Below the pieces are notes generated by a model. The model had not been told where the DNA came from, ran no database searches, and saw only the letters and a program-made list of their open reading frames with translations. From Cryptomeria japonica (taxonomy: Eukaryota > Streptophyta > Pinopsida > Cupressales > Cupressaceae), in contig NW_026729138.1 in assembly GCF_030272615.1 (NCBI RefSeq), positions 114,972 through 178,971 of the forward strand: DNA of 64,000 bases, written 5' to 3'. Of this stretch, positions 22,291 to 35,281 are shown in pieces. The translations under genes were made by a program, and so were the position numbers. How positions within the stretch are numbered: the first letter of the stretch is position 1; every line of letters starts with the position of its first letter.

Positions 22291-23324
22291 TGCATGGAGT
22301 GTTTTATATTCATTCCAAACAAGTTTCAAATGAATATGTGAGTTTTTTTATTTTTCTAAAAAGTGCTTTGATTTCATAATCTCTACACAAGTGATTCTCA
22401 TATCACTAAATTTGAAGGAGAGATTGTCAAATGCAAAATAAAGTTTTAGTAAAACAAATTTTCCAATGTCTAAGTGATATTCTAGTAAAATTTGAACATC
22501 ATTAATTATTACTAGAAAAATAGATATTAAAAATAATATAGAATATATAGGTATATGTATAAATTTTGAGATTATCAATATTGTTATTGATTAAAAAATT
22601 AGAAAAAATATCATATAATCACATGAAATTAATTTTGGAGACAAAAAATTAAATGTTCAATTATAGCATTTGATATAATGGAATTTGTACACTAGTTTTG
22701 TTTTTTGGCAAACCATCTAGTTGATAAGAGACTATCAAGGATTTCCAAGAAGGCAGTGGCAAAAGATTTTTTCTTGTTTCAACACATTAGATTTTTAATT
22801 AAAATGTTTCGTGCAAAATAATTTTTTCAATTAGAATGATTTCATGGGAATAAGTATTCTTGATTTTCATTTTTACTTTAACCTAAATATTTCAATTTGT
22901 TTTTGCATCAATTAAGTTATAGCATTTCTTATAAACATATTTAAAAATAAATATCTTTTTGCAACTCATATAGATGACATGTTTATGTCATTATGATCTA
23001 GGTCTAATAGTACACTTGGTACAACTAATCAATGTCATTAGTTTTAGTTTAGGCCTAAATGTCTAATGGATAAATTCTTGCACACAATAAATCATCTTTT
23101 TAGGTGCTCAAGGGTAAGAGAATATGCTATCAATGTTTTTACCTAATATGCATTGAGATTTTACTATTAGCACAACTTGGGTGATATCATCTTTTATTGG
23201 GTGTGGTTATAGTGATCAATCAACCTCTATTAATTGGTGCTATATCTTGATATAGAGAACCTCTACCATCTAATTATGTTATTTAAGCACAAATAATAGG
23301 TATGAGTAAAATCATTGTGTGTGA
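22291..23324. other. Unassigned AT-rich DNA
   Basis: No gene, RNA or clear repeat recognised. A minus-strand frame at 22,348-22,578 (76 codons) is hydrophobic and AT-driven, and I do not call it. Confidence 0.5.
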
Positions 23325-23505
23325 TAAAGAGTAAGGTATATAGAATGAAATTATACATGTTTTGAATGATATTTATCTTCTTGCACAAATATTGTACTTA
23401 GTATGGGATTAAAGACAAAATCATGGTATCTTTTATCAATATGATATTAATTATCTTTCCTTAAACTTATATATGTAGTCTTGAATAATTGGAACATGAA
23501 GTAGA
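23325..23505 (+). repeat. Diverged direct repeat, second copy
   Basis: Shares TACATGTTTTGAATGAT, TTTTATCAATATGAT and CTTATATATGTAGTCTTGAA with 21,986-22,290. Confidence 0.65.
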
Positions 23506-23624
23506 CTCTCCCTCTCAAACCACACATTGTAAGCCACTCAATTGACTTGAAATAACTAGAAATAACTTAGAAACAACAAGGTAATTTCAATAGGAAAATT
23601 GAATTCTATGTTCTATTATAATCC

Positions 23625-25191
23625 TGAAAAGAAATGACCCCTATGGACCCCATATGACCCCTATGGACGCCATATGACCCCTAACGACACCATAGGACCC
23701 CTTAAGACACCAAATGGGGTTCATAGGGGTCATATTGTGTCTTACAAGGTCATAGGACACAATATTGGGACACCATATGACCCCTTAGGACATGATTTGG
23801 TGTCTTAAGGGGTCTTATGGTGTCGTTAGGGGTCATAAGGTGTCCTAAGGGGTCATATGGTGTCCCATGAACCCGTATGACCTCTTAGGACACCATATGA
23901 CCCCTAATGACACCATATTGGGTCGCTTTGGGTCATATTGTGTCCTAAGGGGTCATATTGTGTCCTAAGGGGTCCTATGGTGTCCCAAGACACCATATGA
24001 CCACTATGGACACCATATGACCACTATTGACACCATATGACCCCTAACAACACCATAGGACCCCTTAAGACACCAAATCATGTCGTTAGGGGTCATATTG
24101 TGTCCTACAGGGTCATAGGACACAATATGACCCCTAACGACATGATTTGGTGTCTTAAGGGGTCCTATGGTGTCGTTAGGGGTCATAGGGGTCATATTGT
24201 GTCTTATGAGCCCTTAGGACAACAATATGACCCCTAACGACACAATTTGGTGGCTTAAGGGGTCCTATGGTGTCACAAGACACCATATGACCCCTAACAA
24301 CACCATAGGACCCCTTAAGACACCAAATCATGTCATTAGGGGTCATATTGTGTCTTATGACCCCTTAGGACATAATATGACCCCTAACGACACAATTTGG
24401 TGTCTTAAGGGGTCCTATGGTGTCACAAGACACCATATGACCCCTATGGACACCATATGACCCCTAACGACACCATAGGACCCCTTAAGACACCAAATCA
24501 TGTCGTTAGGCATCATATTGTGTCTTACGGGGTCGTAGGACATAATATGACCCCTAACGACATTATTTGGTGTCTTAAGGGGTCCTATGGTGTCCCAAGA
24601 CACCATATGATCCCTATGGATGCCATATGACCCCTAACGACACCATAGGACCCCTTAAGACACCAAATCATGTCGTTAGGGGTCATATTGTGTCTTATAG
24701 GGTTGTAGGACACAATATTGGGACACTATATGACCCCTTAGGACACCATATGACCCCTAATGACATGATTTGGTGTCTTAAGGGGTCCTATGTTGTCCAT
24801 AGGGGTCATATGGTGTCTTGGGACACCATACAACCCATTATGACACCGTTATGGACACCATATGATCCCTAACGACACCATAGGACCCCTTAAGACACCA
24901 AATCATGTCATTAGGGGTCATATGGTGTCCTAAGGGGTCATAGGCCACAATATGACCCCTTAGGACATAATATGTCCCAAAGTGACCCAATATGGTGTCA
25001 TTAGGGGTCATATGGTGTCCTAAGAGGTCATAAGGGTTCATGGGATACCATATGACCCCTTAGGACACCATATGACCCCTAACAACATGATTTGGTGTCT
25101 TAAGGGGTCCTATGGTGTCCCAAGACACCATATGACCCCTAACGACACCATAGGACCCCTTAAGACACCAAATTGTGTCGTTAGGGGTCAT
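23625..25191. repeat. Strand-symmetric satellite of a ~20-bp box and its reverse complement
   Basis: Built from the box GACACCATATGACCCCTAAC and its reverse complement, with variants carrying CCTTAAGACACCAAATCATG. Palindromic cores such as CATATG and dyads around CCAAGACACCAT recur every 150-300 bp. Because the array is its own approximate reverse complement, nearly the same peptide (TPNDTIGPLKTPN...) reads on both strands in several frames, which marks these frames as artefacts. Single-stranded DNA or RNA of either strand should form long hairpins. Confidence 0.9.
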
Positions 25192-26457
<1,266 letters not shown>

Positions 26458-28073
26458 TGTAATATTTCTCAACATTCAAATAATGAATGATATGAGTAAA
26501 TTCAAGGTAAATTAAAGTCCTTGTACAAGCCTTCTATTCCTATAAGGGTTTACTGAACTTTAGGCTTAAGTAAACTCATGTCATGCATCAATTAGAAATG
26601 ATACAAATAGTTCAAGGGATAGATAACTTGGCAAAAGATGGAGTTCCATAATTCATGCAGAAGGGACCTAAAAAGGAGGAGGTTAGAGGCAGTTTGCAAC
26701 AATTCCACCTCATTTTATATTCCCTCATGGGTTAATCAGCACTTAAGACCTTTTTTTGTAGTAGTTAGCTCTTAGTTTAGAACAATTTTGACCCTTCTTA
26801 AATGTGTGCTTCAAGATCAAATTTGACCTCAAGGCCATATCATGCAAAGTTGGTGATGTTTTACAGGAAGAAGCATTCAATTCTTCATTCAGTTCAAGGT
26901 TAGTTCTTCTCAATTCATCTTCAGCTCCTTCAAGGGTCTTTTTCTATAAGACTTTTTCTCCTCTCTTTTTCTAATTTAGTTCCTTTTTCTCTCTGCCTTT
27001 TTTGCACTCAACATTAAGGCACGAGACATTGTAGCTTAATAGAAGAAATTTTCATATTTGTAACAACAATTCTTTTATTTTTTCAATAAAATAGCAACAT
27101 GTTTTCCTCCTTAATAGTTCATGTGTTGTGCTGAATGAAATATTTGATGAAGTTCTTGTGATTCATTGTTAGAATTCTCTTATTTTGTCTCTTTCAAACA
27201 ACATTAATGCAAGAAAATGAATAGTAATTACAGGTTATAGATTGTGTTCAGCTAGTCTTAGTAGTTTGTAGTTGTGAAAACTCATTGTTTTCCTTCAAGA
27301 AATCTCTGAAACCAGCCCTTTTCTATGAAATATTTATGTATTACATGCTTTGTTGATTTGTGACAAACAAGGTTTCTTTTGTTAAGATGTGTTATGAGTT
27401 AGTGCAACTGATTAGGTTTCTTACATATTTGGTGCATCACCTCTTAGGATAGGTTTCAATTCAAGTTTTATTCCTATCCTTTTTACCATACAAGAAATAG
27501 TTTCAGATGTTACATCAAGGAGAACCAACTCACTCTGGAGATTCACCTTCAATTTGAGAAACCCCCCACAGGCTCGAAGGTCTTTCCATGTTTCACAAGA
27601 TTCTTGAGATTTTAGCTTAAGCATCACAAGTGCAATCTTGGTGACAACACATCCAATACAAGTGTGGATACTAGGGAGAACCGTCGGTGTAGATACATGT
27701 CACCAAGTCGTCATGGCTTTCATGTAATATATTAATTTATATAGAGGGAAAAGGAAGTACCGCTTGGTTCGTGCTCTCTCACTTTGGCCTTATGGGGTGC
27801 CCTGGAGACAAGCCCTCCTACCTACATAGAAGATGATAATAATTTCTATTACACTCAAGGTCCAATGGAAGGTGAGGGGAGATGATACTTTTGTTATCAC
27901 CTCTAGGGTTATAAAAATAAAATGTGTAGAATGCACCAAACACTTCAAACAAGTTCTTTAACCCAAAATGAAAAAGATGTGACTCTAATTAAACTAGAAA
28001 TGCAAAGATACACACCTAGATTACTCCTGTAACAAATGATCTAGAGCTGCACTTAAAGAAGAGGTTTATAGTT
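26458..28073 (+). repeat. 1.6 kb tandem duplication, first unit
   Basis: Begins near GTAATATTTCTCAACATT and matches 28,074-29,655 throughout at roughly 90% by eye. Content includes a TATA-like TTTATATAGAGGG (about 27,735) followed by GCTCTCTCACTTTGGCC. No coding frame is conserved between the units, so this is non-coding repeat DNA. An LTR-like or promoter-bearing repeat is possible. Confidence 0.8.
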
Positions 28074-29655
28074 TGTAATAGTTCTCAACATTGAAATAAT
28101 GAAAGATATGAGTAAATTCAAGGTAAATTAAAGTCCTTACAAGCCTTCTATTCCTATAAGGGTTTACTGCACTTCAGGCTTAAGTAAACTCATGTCATGT
28201 ATCAATTAGAAATGATACAAATAGTTCAAGGGATAGTTAACTTGGCAAAAGATGAAGTTCCAAAATTCATGTAGAAGGGGCCAGAAAAGGAGGACAGTAG
28301 AGGTAGTTTGCAATAATTCCACCTCATTTTATACTCCCTCATTGGTTAATCACCACTTAAGACCTTTTTTGTAGTAGTTAGCTCTTAGTTTAGAAAAATA
28401 TTGACCCTTCTTAAATGCATGCTTCAAGATCAAATTTGACCTCAAGGCCATATCATGCAAAGTTGGTGATGTTTTCAAGGAAGAAGCGTTCAATTCTTCA
28501 TTTTGTTCAACGCTAGTTCTTCTCAGTTCATCTTCATCTCCTTCAAGGGTCCTTTTCTATAAGACTTCTTCTCCTCTCTTTTTCTAAGTTAGTTCCTTTT
28601 TCTCTCTACCTCTTTTGCACTCAACATTAAGGCATGATACATTGTAGCTCAATGGAAGCATTTTTCAGATTTGTAACAACAACTCTTTCATTTTTTCAAT
28701 AAAATAGCAGCAGGTTTTCCTCCTTAATAGTTCATGTGTTGTGTTGAATGAAAGATTTGATGAAGTTCTTCTAATTCATTGTTAGAATTCTCTTATTTTG
28801 TCTCTTTCAAACAACATTAATGCAAGAAGGTGCATAGTAATTATAGGTTATAGATTGTGTTTAGCTAGTCTTAGGAGTTTGTAGTTGTGAAAACTCATTG
28901 TTTTCATTCAAGAAATCTCTAAAACTAGCCCTTTTCTATGAAATATTAATGTATTACTTACTTTGTTGAGATGTGACAAGAAAGGTTTCTTTTGTTAAGA
29001 TGTGTTATGAGTTAGTGCAGCTGATTAGGTTTCTTAAATATTTGGTGCATCACCTCTTAGGATAGGTTTCAATTCAAGTTTTTCTTCCTATTCTTTTTAC
29101 CATCAAAGAAATAGTTTTAGGTGTTTCATCAAGGAGAAACAATTCATTCTAGATATTCACCTTCAATTTGAGCAACCCACGGTCTCTAAGGTCTTTCCAT
29201 GTTTCACAAGATTCCTAAGATTTCAGCTTAAGCATCACAAGTGCAATCTTGGTGACAACACATCCAACACAAGCGTGGATACTAGGGAGAACCATTCGTG
29301 TAGAAACACATCACCAAGTCGTCATGACTTTCATGTAATGTATTAATTTATATAGAGGGAAAAAGAAGTACTGCTTGGGTCGTGCTCTCTCACTTTGGCC
29401 TTATGGACTACCCTGGAGACAAGCCCTCCTACCTACATAGAAGATGATAATAATTTCTCTTACACCCAAGGTCCAATGGAAGGTGAGAGGAGAGGGTACC
29501 TTTTTTATCACCTCTAGGATTATAAAAATAAAGTGTGTAGAATGCACCAAACACTTGAAACAATTTCTTTAACCCCAAATGAAAAAGATGCGACCCTAAT
29601 TAAACTAGAAATGCAAAGACACGCACCTAGATTACCCTTGCAACAAATGACTAGT
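28074..29655 (+). repeat. 1.6 kb tandem duplication, second unit
   Basis: Same order of phrases as the first unit, from GTAATAGTTCTCAACATT to CACCTAGATTACCC. It differs by scattered substitutions and small indels, so it is far older than the 47.4 kb duplication. Confidence 0.8.
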
Positions 29656-30227
29656 ACTTTTAATAAATTACCCCTACTTGCAAGCACACTCGTTATGTTA
29701 ATTTTAGAAATCCAAGTCCAAATGTGAAAGGGGGCCTTCGACAATATGATGTTTTCTCTTTTTCAAGATAGTTGCACTGCTTCGTTAGTCCAAACAAGGG
29801 GGTTAGGCCAAAACTAAGTCGAAAAATCCTAAAATGGAAAAGATAATGAAAGCTGAAAACAAAAACACAGTTATACCGAATGTAGAGGCACTTTCTAAAT
29901 AAAGACCTGCAAATATCAGACATAGATGCAATTTTAAGATCTGAAACCTGCAAAACAAAATCTAAACACAGACGTGATAACAGGAAACTCAGACACTGCT
30001 TCTTGGTAGAGACACAATATGATGAGTCAGAGACGCGATTTTTGGAAACCTGCACTTGCAATAGACAGAAAAACCAAAAACGTGGAAATAGCATAGGTTG
30101 GAATCATAAATTTCAACCATATGAGGTTTGAATAATGAAAATCCAAGATTCCAAGCATAGGTTTGTCATAGATGCCACAAGTGTAATGCATAAGTGTGAA
30201 ATTAACATCGGGTGCAATTTTTGACAC

Positions 30228-30230
<3 letters not shown>
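29656..30230. other. Unassigned DNA
   Basis: No supported gene. The 133-codon minus-strand frame at 29,693-30,094 is Leu/Phe-rich with no recognisable motif or splice context. Confidence 0.45.
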
Positions 30231-30272
<42 letters not shown>

Positions 30273-30275
30273 GAA
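30231..30275. repeat. (TA)n(GA)n compound microsatellite
   Basis: ATATAT run followed directly by an AGAGAG run. Confidence 0.95.
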
Positions 30276-30445
30276 TAAAAAAGAGCAAGAGAGAAATACA
30301 AGAGATACAAAGGGAAAAAGAAAGTAACTTTTGATTAGTTGTTTCATGACAACAATCTAAAGATGACATGTGTCCTTGGGGATTTAGGCTCAAGGTAGCA
30401 TGTCATTTGATTAAGGATATGATAATTCAACTTTAAGATCTTTTT

Positions 30446-31232
30446 AATGTACCCATTGCACACTTAAGATGATAATTATATTGAGAGAGTAAGAGAAAAA
30501 CCAAAGATGAAGAGAAAAGAGAGATACATGTAAGATATAGAGAGGTGAAGAAATTAAAAACAGAGAGAAAGGGAGAGCACAAGAGAAGGAGACCAATGAG
30601 ACAAAGAAGGAGAAAGAGATGAAGATGGATAGAGAAATAGGAACAAAGGTAGAAATAAATAGATAGGGAGAGGGATAGGGAGATACAAATAGAGAGAAGA
30701 GAGAGAAATAAAGATAGAGATACAAGGTGTTCGCCCTTGGTCTCCTTGGTCTCCTTGTGTTGTGCAACGTAGTGCTCAAGTTTGTGACATGTCTTAACCA
30801 CCTCCTATGGATTCTATAAGTCTAGTGGTTTTATTGGACATTAACAGGTCGATCTTTTGGTGCAATGACAATTGCACTTGTAACAAGAGATAGTGAGAGA
30901 GATAGAGAAAATAGAAAAAGGAAAATACAAAGAGAGAAGAGGAGAGAGACATAGATAGAGATAATGTTAAATAAAGAGAGGGAGATAGAGGTATGAGTAG
31001 AGGTAGAGATATTGAGAAGTAAAGAGGGAACCCTCTCTCCCTCTCCTTATCCATATGCATCTTCACATCCATCTCTTTCACTAGCTCCTTTCCCCTATTT
31101 CTCTCTCTCACACACTTCCCCCCTATCACTCTATCTTTCTATCCCTATCTTTCCCCCTCTCACTATTGAAAAATAGATCAAAGATTTCCCTAATTGGCAT
31201 TCCACACCTCTTTAATGTACCCATTGCACACC
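30446..31232. repeat. Purine-rich then pyrimidine-rich low-complexity block bounded by a 21-bp repeat
   Basis: GAGAGA-type degenerate purine DNA (about 30,480-31,025) switches to CTCTCC-type pyrimidine DNA (about 31,030-31,165). The phrase TTTAATGTACCCATTGCAC occurs on both sides, at about 30,444 and 31,212. The frames here are low-complexity artefacts. Confidence 0.75.
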
Positions 31233-32830
31233 AAGGTGTGATTACTAGTTTTATTCCTATCACTTTTCTTTCTTATTCTTCTCAACTAAACAAATATAAA
31301 GTTGATAATTGTATTTATTATTTTGGAGTTTTTATGTATATAGGTCATTCACACCCTTATGCAACTACAGAATGTCTCCCAACATTAATAAATATTGTGC
31401 AAGCTTAAATAACATAAGTTAGATGCTAGATAGTCTAGCAAGATATAACACTAATTTATAGAAGTTGATTGATCATATAACTCGAATATCACACCTAATA
31501 AAATATGATTTAACCCAAGCCATGCTAATAGTAAAATCTTATGCATATCTTGAAAACACTGAAAACCTATTCTTTCAACTCTGAGCATCCAAAAAGAAGA
31601 TTTACTATGTGCAAGTGTTTATCCATTTACACATTTAGGCCTAAATTGAACTACTGAGAGAAATTAGGTATACCACGCCTATTACTAGACTTAGATCATA
31701 ATGGCATATAAATATGATATCCATACAATTTCTCATTAAGGATTCTATTTTCTAATACACTTATACTAAATTGAACATAAATTCTATAGCTTAATTGATG
31801 TAAAATTAGAAACATTTAGGTCAAATTAATAATTAAAATCAACAATACTTACTAAATAATTGCTACCGTGAAATTACTATTATTTTAAAATTTATGTCAC
31901 TTGAAAGTATTGAAATAAAAATTTAACATGTGTTGATACAATAAAACTCATTTTACCACTACATTCTTTGCAAATCCTTGTGAGTCTCCTATCAACTATT
32001 CAGTCTACCAAAATGTAAACTAGTGTGCAAAATTCCATTACATGAAATTTTAAAATTGAACATTTAATTTTCCATCTATAAATTTTTTTTCAAACATGAA
32101 TGGTGAAGTAATTTATAACCCAAAATATGTTTTAGGTTTATTTGCAACAACAACAAAACAATATATATATTTCTTATAAACTTTAAACTACTCTAACCTT
32201 AAAAAAAAAACAATAGAATACACATCAGAAATATTTTGTTGTCATCAAATAGAATTTTGTTTAATAGTTTACACATTCTTTCATCAATTTATAGTAGTCT
32301 TTACATTGTTTAATAATGGTTCAATTGACAAAGAATAATAAAAAATAACTTTTAATAAAATATTATACACATCTAAAATTAAATATATTTTATTTAATAA
32401 AATAAAACAAAAAAATAATTGAAACTTTATTTGGATTGTTTGGCCAAACGGGTTTTGATCAAATGTAGAGTTGGAATATTGTGGATGGGGGACAATTATT
32501 TCTAGAATTGTCTCATGTGTTGGATCACTTAGTGGAGAAAGACAAGGTTGTGTACTACTCTTTGTTTGTTGGACGGTTGACCCTTCTTGCTTTGTATCTC
32601 TTTTTGTGATTGAATAAATTTTTACCCCTTTTTTATTTTTGAAGAAGAAAGATTATTAAATAATAATTTTAAAAAAAAATCCAAAAATTATCAAAATTTA
32701 AAATTACCAAGAAAATTCACATAATAGTGATCTTTTATACCAATATACATCTAGAGAGCTACCCACCATAGTATTAAACATTTGAAACTATATTACCATA
32801 GCACAAGTTAAGCTGAGATCTAACATGTCC
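31233..32830. other. Unassigned AT-rich DNA
   Basis: About 1.6 kb without a supported gene or repeat. The plus-strand 80-codon frame at 31,166-31,408, which overlaps the left edge, has no recognisable motif. Confidence 0.5.
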
Positions 32831-33253
32831 TAGGGGAGAGGACCTAGTAGTTGAGCACCCCAACTTCGTGCATCTCAAAATCTTAGTGGAAATTTCAAAT
32901 CACTCCCATTTTTTTAAGCTAGCTAACTTGGCAAGTCCCTTGCTTGTAACTAAGGTTTCAAGGCCACATCATCAAATATGATGCCACATCAACATGTGTT
33001 TTGTCAAGGTGTTCAAAACAACCCAAAAAGGTGAGACCAATGGTCGTGCAAAAAGGAGACCCAAGATTATGCAGCCGATGTGGTATCACACGATTGGTTG
33101 CTTTTAACAATTATGGGTAGTCATCATTAGCAATAATGAAGTCACAACTATTGGTACAATATTGTCACAAAAAATTGGACATTAAATCAGTAAGTGCGCA
33201 TAAAAAATCAACAAGTGTAGATATTAAATCAACAACTACTCTCATAGGGCTAT
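32831..33253. mobile_element. Fragment related to the adjacent TIR element
   Basis: AGGGGAGAGGACCTAGTAGT at 32,832 resembles the terminal motif at 33,591. Later phrases (CTAACTTGGCAAGTC, AACTAAGGTTT, GGTGTTCAAAA) echo those at 33,690-33,780. No matching right end was found before 33,590, so it is a truncated or nested copy. Confidence 0.45.
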
Positions 33254-33420
33254 AGCTATTCTGGCTCCAAAATATTCTATTCATACGTCGTGTTATATGA
33301 CATTCACATGTTATGACATTCACGTGTTATTGAACGTCGATGACGCGATTAACTGCTGTGATTTTCACGAATGTCATATAACACGACATACGAATATAAC
33401 ATTTTGAAGCCAGAATAGCT
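33254..33420. mobile_element. 167-bp foldback element (MITE-like)
   Basis: AGCTATTCTGGCTCCAAAAT at 33,254 and its near reverse complement ending at 33,420 form arms of about 55 bp that include CGTGTTATATGACATTC. The loop is about 57 bp. No target duplication could be fixed. The element lies in the fragment just left of the TIR element upstream of the resistance gene. Confidence 0.65.
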
Positions 33421-33590
33421 GCATCCCTCTCACAGCCATTAGACCATGATGATTTTAGAATACTGTTAACCATTGGCTTCGACGACATTGCAAAATTAAT
33501 TTTTTAAATCAGTTGGGTGTGCTATTCATTGGCATCTTCTACCTCACCCTCTGACTCTCTCAAATAGTGAACTAATCGGTCGGTTCAATT

Positions 33591-34529
33591 AGGGGAGAGG
33601 GACCAGTAGTCGTTAGGGCTAACTTCGTCAACATGTAGCCGTCACATGGAATATTGTAAGACCTCCGTTTTTTATTAGAAATGTAATATGGACACTTAAC
33701 TATCTACAACTAAGGTTTGAAGGCGTGACTCATCAGGCAAGTCATCAAAATAACACGTCTAGTGCAAAGTGTCAAAAAAGTGACTTTTTAAAGATTCGAC
33801 CAAAACTTAATCTAAAAATCCCTAGTTGTTGAATAAAAAAATATCATTTGTAATTAATATAATATCGTATTTTTATGTAAAATATAACTTATATGAAACT
33901 TAAGTGGACCAAATGCCTATTATTAATCATAAATGTGTGTTATCTCTAACTTTTATATCCAACACCAAAGGACCAATAGTTGAACACAAAACAACATATT
34001 ATGATATAAAATAAAACTTATATGAACACAAAGGGACCAATTGTTGAACACTTAAATCTTTGGACAATCTCTCACATTTCATGGAGAAAAACAAGGTATT
34101 TATTGTGTTCACCTTTTATATTTGTGATAAGACAAATTACTAATATGAAATACTCCAATGCATATACATTGCTACCCTAATAGTTGTACACATAAGAATA
34201 ATATTTTTACACTATGATAACAGTACTTGTTTAAGTGAGTACCTTATTTTATAAATGACTTATAGTGGATAGCTATGATATTTTATTTGAAATAAAAAAT
34301 ATCTATTTCACTTGTTAATTAGTGTATTTATGTCTTTTTTATATAACATTTATAGGTTCTCTTATGTTCAAGTATTGGTCCATTTTGATCAACATTTGGC
34401 AATTTTTTTATTTACATGTGGATTATTTATTTACATTATATAGTATAAATATGTGGCAAGATTGGATATTATATGCACAATTGCTATAACAGCTATTGGA
34501 CCCCGTACAACTACTGGTCCCTCTCCCCT
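33591..34529. mobile_element. 939-bp TIR element with perfect 20-bp ends upstream of the TNL gene
   Basis: AGGGGAGAGGGACCAGTAGT reads on plus from 33,591 and on minus from 34,529 with no mismatch. ATT directly flanks both ends (33,588-33,590 and 34,530-34,532), suggesting a 3-bp target duplication. Inside, GGACCAATAGTTGAACAC-like words recur near 33,907, 33,970 and 34,030, like subterminal repeats. There is no coding capacity, so it is non-autonomous. Superfamily unresolved. Confidence 0.7.
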
Positions 34530-34772
34530 ATTTTGCATCCTTTCTATTTGGTCAAACTGTTTGTGGTTATTAGTGAGCCACACTGACTTGTTGAAAAAAT
34601 TCACCCAATCTAATCGAAAACCAATTTGACCAAATTCATGAATTATTGAATTCTGTGGGATCTGATCTCTCCTATTATACTCATGTACGAAGTTGAAGTT
34701 GCGCACAGTTGGGTTTTCTACTTCGCGCCTCTGTATCTTTACATTCTCCTTCCTTTCAGTTAGAACTCAGAG
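34530..34772 (+). promoter_or_regulatory. Presumed 5' region of the TNL gene
   Basis: Only about 240 bp separate the TIR element from the TNL start codon, so promoter and leader must lie here or inside the element. I see a pyrimidine-rich stretch (ACATTCTCCTTCCTTTC, 34,741-34,757) but no clear TATA box. Confidence 0.35.
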
Positions 34773-35281
34773 ATGGACGGATTCAAGCTTTACATACGTG
34801 GCGCTACAAAAATTTCTTTAAATGATAAGAGATATCACGTGTTTCTGAGTTTCAGGGGGAAAGATGTGAGAAAGACTCTCGTTGATCATCTCTTTCAAGC
34901 TCTTTCCGCAGCTGGATTGAATGTGTTTCTTGACAGCCACAAATTAAAAAAGGGGGAAATCATTGATTTAGGCCTGGAAAATGTAATTAAGTGCAGTTCA
35001 ATACGCATTCCTATATTTTCTAAAGGATATGCAAGCTAGGCATGGTGTCTCAAGGAGGCTGCCTTAATGTTGGCTTCCCCTGGGTTGATCATTCCTCTTT
35101 TTTATGAAATGGAACCGACCCATGTTAGATATCCTCAAGGAAGCTCTAGCCCTTATGAGAAATCATTTGAAAAATATTATAGCCAATTAGATCGATATTC
35201 AAGAGAAGAGATTGATGGGTGGAAGCATGCCCTTGAGCAGATCTGTTGTCGCTCAGGCTGGTCCCTGGATATGACTGGAAG
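34773..35281 (+). CDS. TNL exon 1: TIR domain with in-frame stop
   Basis: Residues 21-29 read YHVFLSFRG, the classic TIR box 1. LFQALSAAGLNVFLDSHKLKKGE and the IRIPIFSKGYAS strand follow. After the stop at 35,037-35,039 the same frame continues with AWCLKEAALM, which carries the conserved Glu of the TIR NADase site, then IIPLFYEMEPTHVRYPQG (TIR box 3 region), and ends in GWSLDMTG before the donor. The length matches a full plant TIR exon, so only the nonsense codon separates it from an intact domain. Confidence 0.85.

Noticed and set aside
24004-25041. Repeated plus- and minus-strand frames encoding TPNDTIGPLKTPN-like peptides
   Set aside because: The satellite is self-complementary, so the same peptide appears on both strands. 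No start context, splice signals or domain.
29693-30801. Several Leu/Ser/Phe-rich minus-strand frames
   Set aside because: They run through GA-rich low-complexity DNA on the opposite strand and carry no recognisable domain.
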